Source of the DNA: Streptomyces ortus
GTDB taxonomy: Bacteria; Actinomycetota; Actinomycetes; Streptomycetales; Streptomycetaceae
Assembly (NCBI RefSeq): GCF_026341275.1
Contig: NZ_JAIFZO010000002.1
Coordinates: forward strand, 8,462,118-8,526,117
Length of the DNA stretch: 64,000 nt
Direction of reading: 5' to 3'
Under the pieces are notes generated by a model, which saw nothing but the letters and a program-made list of their open reading frames with translations, had not been told where the DNA came from and searched no databases. Position 1 is the stretch's first letter; the number at the start of each line of letters is the position of its first letter. Shown here one piece after another: positions 1-7,536 of the stretch. The translations under genes and the position numbers were made by a program.

Positions 1-528
1 AGTCAGGCGCAGCACGAGGACGGCCAGCAGGTGACGCAGGGCCGCGGTGTGGACGTCCAGGGGCAGGTGTCCGAGTGCGCGGAACTCGCTGCCGAGGTGC
101 TCGGCGGCCAGGCTCAGGGCCTCGGCGTGGTCGGGCAGGGGGAGGAGCAGCACCGGGGCGTGCGGGTCCTGCGTGCGGGCGGCGTCGGCCGTGGCCGCAT
201 CGAGGAAGTCCGGGCGGAAGAGGATCAGGGTTCCCTCGGCGCCGGTGAGGTCGCCCCACTGATGGACCTGGCCGGGGCGAACCCAGAGCCAGGATCCCGG
301 TTCGAGGGCGTGGTCGGCAAAGTCCACTGTGTGCCACAGGGTGCCGCCGGTGAGGGTGACCAGGTGGTGGAAGTCCGGCCGCTGCGGTGTCGCGAGCTGG
401 GCCGCGGTGGTCCGGTGGCGCAGCTCGGTCAGGGACAGAACCTCCACCCCCGCAGGCGTTCCGGTGGGCGCGGTGAAGGCGAGCTCGCGGATCCCCACCC
501 TGTCAGCGTGTCGTTTTTTGGCCATCAT
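1..528 (-). CDS. AraC-type regulator, N-terminal cupin part (partial)
   Basis: Reading leftward from tandem ATG codons at 528/525, an open frame runs off the left edge of the window. The visible ~175 residues have the look of an AraC-family sensor domain: RPDFHHLVTLTGGTLWHTVDF, then a beta-barrel stretch with LEPGSWLWVRPGQVHQW, then helices with LPLPDHAEALSLAAEHLGSEF. This cupin-like fold normally binds a small ligand and precedes a C-terminal double helix-turn-helix, which would lie outside the window. No Shine-Dalgarno sequence is obvious in front of either ATG, so the choice between 528 and 525 is open. The gene is divergent from the SnoaL-like gene at 797 and may regulate it. The family call rests on the cupin part only. 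Confidence 0.7.
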   Translation of the reverse strand, partial: MMAKKRHADRVGIRELAFTAPTGTPAGVEVLSLTELRHRTTAAQLATPQRPDFHHLVTLTGGTLWHTVDFADHALEPGSWLWVRPGQVHQWGDLTGAEGTLILFRPDFLDAATADAARTQDPHAPVLLLPLPDHAEALSLAAEHLGSEFRALGHLPLDVHTAALRHLLAVLVLRLT

Positions 529-796
529 GTGTCGCCAGCGTATCCAACTTAGGTCGCTTCTTGCTCGTAACTTGGAGGTATCACTTCACGCGGCGCCACG
601 CCGAGTGTCGGAAAAACGTAAGGGACGAAAGGGGAGAGGGCGTGCGATGGCCACCACCGAAAGCGTGCGGCTGACGTAGGCCGTCGACGCGTACCGCCCC
701 GGGTGTCACGGCTTCGGCCTGAAGCCGAGGTCCCGCCGCGGCGTCCACCCGCCCCTCCCTCTTCCGCTCCACCCCTGTTCCGCAAGGAGAATTGTC
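529..796. promoter_or_regulatory. Divergent intergenic region with a 10-codon leader-like ORF
   Basis: This 268-bp gap separates the leftward AraC-like gene from the rightward SnoaL-like gene, so it must hold both promoters. At 647-679 (+) an ATG preceded by a purine-rich AAAGGGGAGAGG opens a 10-codon frame ending in TAG. It could be a leader peptide or chance. No clear repeat was seen. Confidence 0.35.
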
Positions 797-1558
797 ATGA
801 GCGACGCCCTCAACACCGTCCTGGCCGCGACCGGTGAGCTGTTCGGCAAGAAGGACCCGACCGCGGTCGACCGCTGGGTCGCTGCCGACTACACGCAGCA
901 CAGCGCCCTGGCCGCCGACGGCCCCGAGGCCCTGCGTGCTCTGGTGTCCTCCCTCGGCGACGACTTCCGCTACGAGGGCGCCCGGGTCATCGCCGACGGT
1001 GGCCTCGTCGCTCTGCACGGCACGTACTACGGGTTCGGCCCGGACCCGCTGGTCGCCTTCGACATCTTCCGCGTCGATGCCGACGGCAAGCTCGCCGAAC
1101 ACTGGGACGCCCTGACCCCGGTGGTCTCCGCGACGGCTTCCGGCCGCTCGCAGACCGACGGCCCCACCGAAGTGGCCGAGCCCGCCAGGACCGAGGCCAA
1201 CCGCGCCCTGGTCACCGAGTTCGCGCAGAAGGTCCTGGTCGGCGCCGACTACTCGGTGCTCACGGACTACATCTCCACGGTGACGTACGACCAGCACAAC
1301 CCGGAGGCCGCCGACGGCCTGGACGGATTCGGGGCCGCCGCCGCGCGCTGGGCCGAGCAGGGCAAGAACCTCCGCTACACGAAGGTCCACCGGGTCATCG
1401 CCGAGGGCGACTTCGTCCTGACCCAGGCCGAGGGCGAGTTCGGTGTCCCGGTCGCCTACTACGACCTGTTCCGTGTCGCCGACGGAAAGATCGTCGAGCA
1501 CTGGGACGTCATCGTCCCGATCCCGGCCGAGCTTCCCCACACCAACGGCCTGTTCTGA
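797..1558 (+). CDS. Tandem SnoaL-like (NTF2-fold) protein
   Basis: The 253-residue product is two NTF2/SnoaL-like domains in tandem. Each begins with a helix, has a YTQH or YDQHN motif, and ends with a strand pair reading FDIFRVDADGKLAEHWD in copy 1 and YDLFRVADGKIVEHWD in copy 2. Such proteins are small polyketide-cyclase-like or ester-cyclase-like enzymes, or ligand-binding proteins of unknown substrate. A fused duplicate is less common than the single ~120-residue form. The start is supported by AAGGAG eight bases upstream of the ATG. The divergent AraC-type gene is the obvious candidate regulator. No catalytic role can be assigned from sequence alone. Confidence 0.85.
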   Translation: MSDALNTVLAATGELFGKKDPTAVDRWVAADYTQHSALAADGPEALRALVSSLGDDFRYEGARVIADGGLVALHGTYYGFGPDPLVAFDIFRVDADGKLAEHWDALTPVVSATASGRSQTDGPTEVAEPARTEANRALVTEFAQKVLVGADYSVLTDYISTVTYDQHNPEAADGLDGFGAAAARWAEQGKNLRYTKVHRVIAEGDFVLTQAEGEFGVPVAYYDLFRVADGKIVEHWDVIVPIPAELPHTNGLF

Positions 1559-1656
1559 CGCCCCTTCCCGCCCGGTGCGGCCTCGCCCTCTTCCAGGTCG
1601 AGGCCGCACCGGCGCACCCCTCACCACCGGCCCCTCCCTCACCACCGGGAAGCCCC

Positions 1657-2604
1657 GTGCCCACTCCAGCCCTCCAACTCACCGACTACCGCGCAGCGAT
1701 CGCCCTGGACGATCCGTTCCCGACCGCCCCGAACCTCACCCTGTCCGTGCAACCGGCCCGCCTCGTCCGCACCGCACTGTCCCGGCTGAGCAAGGACCCC
1801 GCCACCACGGCTACGGGTTGGGGACTGGGAGCGGGCGACGCGGACCAGCTAGATGACGCGACCGCCCGACGCCTGCTGCGCGCGGTCCTCACCGTTCGCC
1901 CACCGGGCCCGCTCCCTGCAGACGTGTCCCAGGTACTGGACGTCCTCCTGAACAGTGAGCGCGAGGCCAGGACCGTGACGGACCCGAACCGCCTTCCTCT
2001 CATTACCGAGGAATTCCCCGGCACGGCCACGTCCTACCGGGCCGCGGGACGCACGGTGCTGTGGCAGGGCGACATCACGGCGCTCGGCGCGCACGCGATC
2101 GTGAACGCCGCCAACAGCGCCATGCTCGGCTGCTTCGCCCCACACCACCCGTGCATCGACAACGCCATCCACAGCGCGGCGGGCCCCCGCCTGCGCGAGG
2201 ACTGCCACACGATCACGACCAGGCAGGGCCACCCGGAGGCGACCGGCACTGCCAAGATCACCCGCGGCTACCACCTGCCTGCGCGCTACGTGCTGCACAC
2301 CGTCGGTCCCATCGTCGACGGCCCCTTGCACCCCACGCACGAACGCCTCCTCGCCGCGTCCTACCGGGCCTGTCTCGACCTCGCCGCCGAGGTGCAGGAC
2401 ATCCGCACGGTGGCGTTCTGCGGTGTCAGTACCGGTGTCTTCGGCTATCCCAAGCAGCCCGCGGCCCGCACCGTCCTGAACACGGTGGCCGACTGGCTCG
2501 ACGCCCACCCCGGACGCCTGGACCGCGTGATCTTCAACGTGTACGCCTCCGATGACCGCGCCGCCTACCTCAACGCCCTGACCGAAGGGTCCGACGCACG
2601 ATGA
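1657..2604 (+). CDS. Zinc-dependent macrodomain ADP-ribosylhydrolase
   Basis: The product has 315 residues with a GTG start. An N-terminal helical region of about 120 residues leads into a macrodomain starting near VLWQGDITALGAHAIVNAANS. The following MLGCFAPHHPCIDNAIHSAAG carries the Cys/His pattern of the zinc-containing macrodomain class (SauMacro/SpyMacro type), which removes ADP-ribose from proteins modified by class-M sirtuins. The downstream STGVFGYP loop is the usual ADP-ribose diphosphate contact. Its ATGA overlap with the sirtuin gene at 2601 means the two are co-translated, matching the known writer/eraser gene pair. Unlike the described operons, no GcvH-like carrier or lipoate ligase lies next to it. 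Confidence 0.9.
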   Translation: MPTPALQLTDYRAAIALDDPFPTAPNLTLSVQPARLVRTALSRLSKDPATTATGWGLGAGDADQLDDATARRLLRAVLTVRPPGPLPADVSQVLDVLLNSEREARTVTDPNRLPLITEEFPGTATSYRAAGRTVLWQGDITALGAHAIVNAANSAMLGCFAPHHPCIDNAIHSAAGPRLREDCHTITTRQGHPEATGTAKITRGYHLPARYVLHTVGPIVDGPLHPTHERLLAASYRACLDLAAEVQDIRTVAFCGVSTGVFGYPKQPAARTVLNTVADWLDAHPGRLDRVIFNVYASDDRAAYLNALTEGSDAR

Positions 2605-3479
2605 ACCACCAGCCCTCCACCCTGCGCACCCAGGCCTCAACCATCCGCGGCTGGCTCGACGGGGCCGACCGCGTGCTCATCACGGCCGGCGCCGGACTGA
2701 GCGCCGCCGCGGGCTACGACTACGGCGACACCGACCGCTTCCAAGAGCTCTTCCCCGCCCTGTACCGCCTGGGCCTGCGCTCCCGCTATCTCGTCGGCGT
2801 ACCCCTGCCGTCCGCCCGGCTCTGGGGATACTGGGCCGTCCACATCGACGACATCCGCTACGGTTCCGCCCCCAACCCGCTCTACCAGCGGTTGCGCACC
2901 ATCGTGGGGGACAAGGACCACTGGGTGATGACCTCCAATGTGGACGCGCTCTTCGCCCGCAACGGCTTCGCGGCAGACCGTGTCTTCACCCCGCAGGGTG
3001 ACTACGGCCGCTACCAGTGCGCGACTCCCTGCACCTCCGCCACGTGGGACAGCAAGCCCCTGGTCGACAGGCTCCTGTCGGCGTACGACCGGGACACCGG
3101 CATCGTCACCGACCCCGACGCCCTGCCCCGCTGCCCGAACTGCGACGGGCGGGTCGAGATCAACGTCCGCATCGGCCCCGAGTTCATCGACGACCCGTAC
3201 CTGCCCGCGGGCCGGCGTCTGCAGGAGTGGCTGAACGAGGGCGCCACTGACGCCCGCCTGCTGATCCTGGAGTTCGGCGCCGGGTTCAACACCCCCGGCG
3301 TCATCCGCCACCCCGGTGAACACCTCACCCGCCACTTCCCGCGTGCCCGCCTGGTCCGCGTGAACCCCACCCACCCCGACATCCCCTCCGACCTGACGGG
3401 ACGAGCTCTGTCGGTCCCCGCCGACGCCAACCACCTGCTCGACGCGCTCACGGCGTCACAGGCCCAGGCTCACCGGTAG
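2601..3479 (+). CDS. Class-M sirtuin (SirTM-like) protein ADP-ribosyltransferase
   Basis: The 292-residue product is a Sir2-fold protein. The NAD-binding loop reads GAGLSAAAGYDYGD, and TSNVDALFARNGF supplies the conserved Asn and Asp. The position of the catalytic His-Gly of deacylase sirtuins is instead Gln-Gly (TPQGDYG), as in SirTM enzymes, which ADP-ribosylate proteins rather than deacetylating them. Zinc-site cysteines are visible as QCATPC and CPNC. The start codon overlaps the macrodomain stop by four bases. The 3' end overlaps the convergent TetR gene by about 30 bp. The natural protein target is unclear, because the lipoyl-carrier GcvH-L that SirTM modifies elsewhere is not encoded here. 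Confidence 0.88.
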   Translation: MNHQPSTLRTQASTIRGWLDGADRVLITAGAGLSAAAGYDYGDTDRFQELFPALYRLGLRSRYLVGVPLPSARLWGYWAVHIDDIRYGSAPNPLYQRLRTIVGDKDHWVMTSNVDALFARNGFAADRVFTPQGDYGRYQCATPCTSATWDSKPLVDRLLSAYDRDTGIVTDPDALPRCPNCDGRVEINVRIGPEFIDDPYLPAGRRLQEWLNEGATDARLLILEFGAGFNTPGVIRHPGEHLTRHFPRARLVRVNPTHPDIPSDLTGRALSVPADANHLLDALTASQAQAHR

Positions 3480-4074
3480 GAGCGACGGCAGTCGGCGGCT
3501 TCGGCGGGACGGGGCGCAGTCCGTCCAGGGTGAGGTCGATAAGGCGTTCGGCCTGATCGCGCCGGCCGGGGTCGGCCGAGGTGAGGGCGATGCCGGTGAG
3601 GGCGGCGAACATGTCGGCCGGGCTGATGTCGGAGCGGATCTCACCTGCCGTGGTACCGGCTTCCATGAGGGAGGCAAGGGCGGCCTGGATCATCTGATGG
3701 CTCTCGTTGTACGGGTTGGTGCCTGCGGCGACCACAGCCTGCAGGGCGTCGGCCATGCCGAACTTGGCCGTGACGTAGTCCATGAAGTGCCGCGTCCACG
3801 CACGCAGGGCCTCGTGCGGTGGCATGGCGGCCAGCAGGCCGGGGACGGCGTCGCACAGTCGGGCCAGTTCGCTGCGGTAGGCCGCCTCGACGAGGGCCTC
3901 GCGCGTGGGGAAGTTGCGGTAGAGGGTGCCGCTGCCCACGCCTGCTTCCCTGGCGATGCGTTCGTAGTGGGCGTCCAGCCCCTCTTCGCTGAAGACGCGC
4001 ACGGCGGCGGCCAGGATCTTCTCCCGGTTGCGCTGGGCGTCGGCCCGTAGCGGACGCTGTGGGTCGCGGGGCAT
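3448..4074 (-). CDS. TetR-family repressor
   Basis: The 208-residue product has a classic TetR N-terminus: NREKILAAAVRVFSEEGLDAHYERIAREAGVGSGTLYRNFPTREALVEAAY, followed by a helical ligand-binding domain. I chose the ATG at 4074 because GGGAGG sits about six bases upstream on the minus strand; a further in-frame start at 4104 would extend through the operator region and lacks such a site. The gene is divergent from the SDR gene at 4222, and the space between them holds a strong nested inverted repeat (4103-4152). It probably represses both itself and the SDR. The 3' end runs into the sirtuin gene in convergent overlap. Confidence 0.9.
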   Translation of the reverse strand: MPRDPQRPLRADAQRNREKILAAAVRVFSEEGLDAHYERIAREAGVGSGTLYRNFPTREALVEAAYRSELARLCDAVPGLLAAMPPHEALRAWTRHFMDYVTAKFGMADALQAVVAAGTNPYNESHQMIQAALASLMEAGTTAGEIRSDISPADMFAALTGIALTSADPGRRDQAERLIDLTLDGLRPVPPKPPTAVAPTGEPGPVTP

Positions 4075-4102
4075 CAAGGACCTCCCGGTATAGCGGTTTG
4101 CC

Positions 4103-4152
4103 AAGTGGAGGCGGCCCCACTTACGGTGTCGTAAGTGGCGACGCCTCCACTT
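4103..4152. promoter_or_regulatory. Nested inverted repeats, TetR operator
   Basis: Inner dyad: CCACTTACG (4117-4125), four bases, then CGTAAGTGG (4130-4138), a perfect 9-bp inverted repeat. Outer dyad: AAGTGGAGGCG (4103-4113) and CGCCTCCACTT (4142-4152), a perfect 11-bp inverted repeat around it. All four arms contain AGTGG or its complement. Placed between the divergent TetR and SDR genes, this is most simply a double TetR operator. Confidence 0.8.
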
Positions 4153-4221
4153 AGATTCTAGGGCACGCGCACCGTCGCGCTCACGCGTGCTCTGACGTCA
4201 CCTTTCGAAGGGCTCTTCAGC

Positions 4222-4956
4222 ATGTCGGGAATCGCGGGCAAGGTCGTGGCCATCACAGGCGCGGGCGGAGGTATCGGCGAGGCAACCGCGCTCCTGCTCG
4301 CCGAGCGGGGCGCCGACGTCGTTCTGGGAGCGCGTCGTGCGCATCGCCTGGAGGCGTTGGCCGCCCGCATCGAGCGGGCCGGCGGCCGGGCGGCCTGGGT
4401 CCGCACGGATGTGAAGCGGCGCGCGGATCTCGACGGCCTCGTCCGCGTGGCGCGCGAGCGCTTCGGAAAGATCGACGTCCTGGTCAGCAATGCGGGCGTC
4501 GGCCTGATCTCCTCTTTGGACGAACTGCGCGTCGAGGACTGGGAGGAGATGATCGACGTCAATCTCAAGGGCGTGCTGTACGGGATCGCGGCCGCCCTGC
4601 CCGTCTTCCGTGAGCAGGGGTTCGGGCACTTCGTCCACACGGCGTCCGTTGCGGGGCTGAGCATCAGCCCCACGATGTCGGTGTACGCCGGCACGAAGAA
4701 CGCCGTCCGTGCCGTCTCCGAGGGGCTTCGGCAGGAGGCGGGGGACAGGCTGCGGGTGACCGTCGTCTCCCCGGGCTTCGTCCGCACCGACTTCGCGGAC
4801 CCCATGCTCCCGGCGCTGCGGGAGCAGATCGTCGAGCGGATGGAGGAGATGGGGCTCTCGCCCGACGCGGTGGCACGCGCCATCGCGTTCGCCATCGAGC
4901 AGCCCGAGGGCGTCGACGTCGGAGACATCGTCGTCCGCCCCACCGCCCAGGCCTGA
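4222..4956 (+). CDS. Short-chain dehydrogenase/reductase
   Basis: The 244-residue product is a classical SDR. TGAGGGIG at residues ~12-19 binds the NAD(P) diphosphate, NAG is in the fourth strand, a Ser lies in the HTASVAGLS segment, and YAGTK is the catalytic YxxxK motif. An Arg-Arg pair (GARRAHR) after the second strand suggests NADP(H) preference. The C-terminal VSPGFVRTDF is also typical. Substrate is unknown; it resembles the many cytoplasmic Streptomyces SDR oxidoreductases controlled by a divergent TetR repressor. It lies directly upstream of the RiPP-like operon but is separated from it by about 157 bp holding its own dyad, so I do not include it in that operon. Confidence 0.88.
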   Translation: MSGIAGKVVAITGAGGGIGEATALLLAERGADVVLGARRAHRLEALAARIERAGGRAAWVRTDVKRRADLDGLVRVARERFGKIDVLVSNAGVGLISSLDELRVEDWEEMIDVNLKGVLYGIAAALPVFREQGFGHFVHTASVAGLSISPTMSVYAGTKNAVRAVSEGLRQEAGDRLRVTVVSPGFVRTDFADPMLPALREQIVERMEEMGLSPDAVARAIAFAIEQPEGVDVGDIVVRPTAQA

Positions 4957-5027
4957 ACCACCTGATCGCCACGGACGCCGAGCGGCGGCAAGTCGGTCGT
5001 GCTCGGACCCGGACGAGGCATGGCACA

Positions 5028-5062
5028 CCCTGACATGTGTCAGGGACGCCATCTCCCTGACA
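5028..5062 (+). promoter_or_regulatory. Dyad plus direct repeat upstream of the precursor gene
   Basis: CCCTGACA (5028-5035), TG, TGTCAGGG (5038-5045) is a perfect 8-bp inverted repeat. CCCTGACA recurs as a direct repeat at 5055-5062, 27 bp downstream of the first copy. It lies 52-86 bp upstream of the precursor ATG and is a good candidate operator or promoter element for the RiPP-like operon. A TACAGT at 5068-5073 could be a -10 element, but no matching -35 is obvious. Confidence 0.5.
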
Positions 5063-5113
5063 CTGCCTACAGTTCGCGCCAGGAAATGCCAACACATCTC
5101 TTCGGAGGCGAGC

Positions 5114-5275
5114 ATGGCGGACATCGCTGTACGCAACACATCGGAGCAGGAATTCCCCGAGATCGAGGTCCAGGTCTCGCCGGTGGCCGACAGGGCAAGG
5201 GCAACCTTCGCCAAGAACCACAACCGCCCGGCACTCCCGGGCTTCGATCTCGTGTTCGGTGACTCGGTGAAGTAA
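5114..5275 (+). CDS. Putative RiPP precursor peptide (53 aa)
   Basis: The ATG is preceded by GGAGG with a 5-nt spacer (5104-5108), and the frame ends in TAA. The product has an acidic N-terminal half with an SEQEFPEIEVQVSPVADRA stretch, which is leader-like. The C-terminal half is KNHNRPALPGFDLVFGDSVK, with two Phe, Asp, Asn, His, Pro and a single Arg (residue 38). It has no Cys and only one Ser and no Thr in the last 20 residues, so lanthionine chemistry is unlikely. It stands alone in front of radical SAM, arginase-like and oxygenase genes with a strong hairpin after it, the usual layout for a precursor made in excess over its modifying enzymes. Leader/core border and modification sites are inferred. 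Confidence 0.72.
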   Translation: MADIAVRNTSEQEFPEIEVQVSPVADRARATFAKNHNRPALPGFDLVFGDSVK

Positions 5276-5281
5276 CACCTC

Positions 5282-5326
5282 GGTTCTGCCCGCACCGGGC
5301 CGCACGGCTCCGGTACGGGCAGAACC
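5282..5326 (+). terminator. Hairpin between precursor and modification genes
   Basis: GGTTCTGCCCG (5282-5292) pairs perfectly with CGGGCAGAACC (5316-5326). The stem extends inward by about five more pairs after one mismatch, leaving an 11-nt loop. There is no U tract. It begins six bases after the precursor stop codon. It is likely a partial terminator or 3' stabiliser that lowers read-through into the enzyme genes. Confidence 0.75.
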
Positions 5327-5368
5327 ACTGTCCATGCCTTGTTCGAACGCAAGGGGGAATGAGAGAGG

Positions 5369-6580
5369 ATGTCACGACCTGCCTCGGAGCTCGGCCGGGC
5401 GTTGCTGGCCGAATTCGGACCTGACTTCGTCGCGAAGCAACTCAGCAACGAGGTCGTGTTCAAGCGCCTCGCCCCTGAACTGGTTCAGGAGCACTTCTCC
5501 TGGCACGACCTCAACGAGATCCTCGCCCGCGGTCGCACGGAACCCGCCGAACTGAAGCTGTCCGCGGAGAGCAGGCTGCTCCCGGAGCACGAGTACATGG
5601 TGACGCGCGGAGGGCACCAGGTGGTGGACCTGACCCGTGTCTTCTCGCTCATGCGGGCCGGGGCCAGCGTCATCATCGACTCCCTGGACCGGATCCACCC
5701 CGCGGTGCGGGCCGCGACCGACGACCTGATGCGCATGGTCGGCGAGATGGCGTCCTGCAACCTCTTCGTCACCTTCGACGACTCGAAGGCCTTCAACAGT
5801 CACTACGACGAGGTGGACACCTTCATCGTCCAAGTACAGGGCACCAAACACTGGCAGGTGCACGGCCCCTCGGAGGCCCACCCGCTGCCGCAGTACGGCG
5901 ACAACGACCCGGCCCGCTGCCCGCGGCGCGTGGTGTTCGAGAAGGTTCTGGAACCGGGCGACGTGATTCACGTGCCCCGCGGCTGGTGGCACACCGTGCG
6001 CGGCGGCGGCGAGTCCAGCCTCCATCTCTCCTTCGTCTTCACCCGCCGCACCGGCTACGACTGGCTGCGCTGGGTGGCGTACCGCGCCCTTCACGACGTC
6101 GACGTACGGGAGAGCCTGGCCCGGGCGGGCACCCCCGAGGACCAGCAGGCGCAGGCCGAGCGCGTCCTCACGGCCTTCGTGAAGGAGGCGAGGGGCCTGA
6201 CGCTGCGGGACTTCTTCGACAGCGAGCGGAGCGGTACGGGCGGCCGGGAAGCCGCCGGACTGCCCTGGGACGTGCTCTCGGCGCGCCCGCCGGCCGAGTC
6301 GACGGTCGAGCTGGCGACCGTCCTGTCTCCCCGACTCGACGTCAGGGACGAGCGCGTGGTGCTCACCGCCGCGGGTCAGGAGTTCGCCCTGCCGCAGGCC
6401 CATCGCGTGGCGTGCGAGGTGCTCGTCGAGGAACGCCGGCTCGGCGTCGGCGAGTTGGCCGAGCGTTCGGGCACCTCGGTGGCCGCCGCGTCGGCGCTGG
6501 TCTCCGCGTTGCTGCGGGCCGGACTGGTCACCGTCACCGATGACGGATCGCGGCGCACCGAAGGCTGGCGGGCCTCGTGA
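5369..6580 (+). CDS. JmjC-like cupin oxygenase (peptide hydroxylase candidate)
   Basis: The 403-residue product belongs to the cupin_4/JmjC-like group (ribosomal oxygenase YcfD, NO66, MINA type). The iron-binding facial triad is visible: His145-x-Asp147 in FNSHYDEVDTF and His208 in HVPRGWWHTV. LEPGDVIHVPRGWWH and the double-stranded beta-helix core match the family. The C-terminal ~100 residues look like a winged-helix dimerisation or substrate-binding module (ELAERSGTSVAAASALVSALLRAGLV), also as in ribosomal oxygenases. Characterised relatives hydroxylate Arg or His side chains using 2-oxoglutarate and O2, so Arg38 or His36 of the neighbouring precursor is a plausible target. The stop overlaps the next GTG by four bases. 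Confidence 0.85.
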   Translation: MSRPASELGRALLAEFGPDFVAKQLSNEVVFKRLAPELVQEHFSWHDLNEILARGRTEPAELKLSAESRLLPEHEYMVTRGGHQVVDLTRVFSLMRAGASVIIDSLDRIHPAVRAATDDLMRMVGEMASCNLFVTFDDSKAFNSHYDEVDTFIVQVQGTKHWQVHGPSEAHPLPQYGDNDPARCPRRVVFEKVLEPGDVIHVPRGWWHTVRGGGESSLHLSFVFTRRTGYDWLRWVAYRALHDVDVRESLARAGTPEDQQAQAERVLTAFVKEARGLTLRDFFDSERSGTGGREAAGLPWDVLSARPPAESTVELATVLSPRLDVRDERVVLTAAGQEFALPQAHRVACEVLVEERRLGVGELAERSGTSVAAASALVSALLRAGLVTVTDDGSRRTEGWRAS

Positions 6581-7536
6581 CCAGGGCCGCCGTGCGGCCG
6601 GGTGCTGGCGCCCTGGGGCTGCCCGCCGCCGATGTGGACGCCCTGCTCTCGGGAGCCCTCACCGCCGACGCGGTCCTGCTGGGGCTGCCCTCCGACGCCG
6701 GGGTCACGAGTGTGCCCGGCCAACGTCACGGCCCGGAGATCTTCCGCAAGCTCTCCCCGGGCCACGACTGGACCGTCACCGACGACGGCGCCCTGGGCGG
6801 CGTGTTGGACCCGCTGACCGGGGGCCCGGTGCTCGACGGACGCAGGGTGTTCGACCTGGGTGACCTCGGCTCGGTGCCGCTCGACCCCCGAGTGGGTCGG
6901 GCCACCTACTACCGGGCGGTGACCGGCCTGGCGCAGCGGCTCGCCGGGACGTCCGCGACTCCGCTGTTCATCGGCGGGGACCACGCGCTGTCCGCCCCGG
7001 TCGCCACCGGTCTCGCGGCTGAACACGGGCCCCTGCACATGGTCTGCTTCGACGCCCACTGCGACTACAGCAGCCGCCCGATGCCCGGCCTCGCCGACAT
7101 CACCCACGGCGACTTCCTCGGACACCTGCTGCAGACCGGAGTGCTCTCCGGGTGCGACCTGTACGGGGTGCGGACCTTCCTTCCGGCCTCGTGGGGGCCG
7201 TTTCCGCCGAATCTGCGCTGTTCGTACGCGTACGACTTCCCGGAACCGGCTGACGGGGAGGGCACGGCGACGTATCTCTCGATCGATCTCGACGCGATCG
7301 ACCCCGCGGAGTTCCCTGCGACCGGGCACCCGGAGGCGGGCGGCTACCGGCTGCGGGAGCTGCTCGCCGCCGTCGAGCACGTCTGCCGTACCCGGCGGGT
7401 GGTCGCGGTGGACATCGTGGAGGCCCTCCAGGACGACCGTGAGAACCGTGCCACCAGCGCGACGATCTCGACACTCGTCATGAGCTGTCTGCGGGCACTG
7501 CTGGACGACCACCAGGGAGCGACGAGGCGACGATGA
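6577..7536 (+). CDS. Arginase/agmatinase-family enzyme, candidate peptide arginase
   Basis: The 319-residue ureohydrolase has all binuclear-manganese ligands: His136 in IGGDHAL, Asp159/His161/Asp163 in FDAHCDYS, and Asp237/Asp239 in SIDLDAIDP. The conserved acidic residue is Glu282 in DIVEAL. Enzymes of this fold hydrolyse guanidino groups of arginine or agmatine. Some RiPP pathways (landornamide, enteropeptin) use a peptide arginase to convert Arg to Orn in the precursor. Its place inside a translationally coupled operon (GTGA overlap upstream, ATGA overlap downstream), between a cupin oxygenase and a radical SAM maturase, argues for that role rather than general arginine catabolism. The alternative is free-arginine or agmatine hydrolysis. 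Confidence 0.85.
   Translation: MTRAAVRPGAGALGLPAADVDALLSGALTADAVLLGLPSDAGVTSVPGQRHGPEIFRKLSPGHDWTVTDDGALGGVLDPLTGGPVLDGRRVFDLGDLGSVPLDPRVGRATYYRAVTGLAQRLAGTSATPLFIGGDHALSAPVATGLAAEHGPLHMVCFDAHCDYSSRPMPGLADITHGDFLGHLLQTGVLSGCDLYGVRTFLPASWGPFPPNLRCSYAYDFPEPADGEGTATYLSIDLDAIDPAEFPATGHPEAGGYRLRELLAAVEHVCRTRRVVAVDIVEALQDDRENRATSATISTLVMSCLRALLDDHQGATRRR

Noticed and set aside
4222..4956. SDR gene as first gene of the RiPP-like operon
   Set aside because: It has its own TetR partner and operator, and a separate dyad-bearing promoter region follows it.
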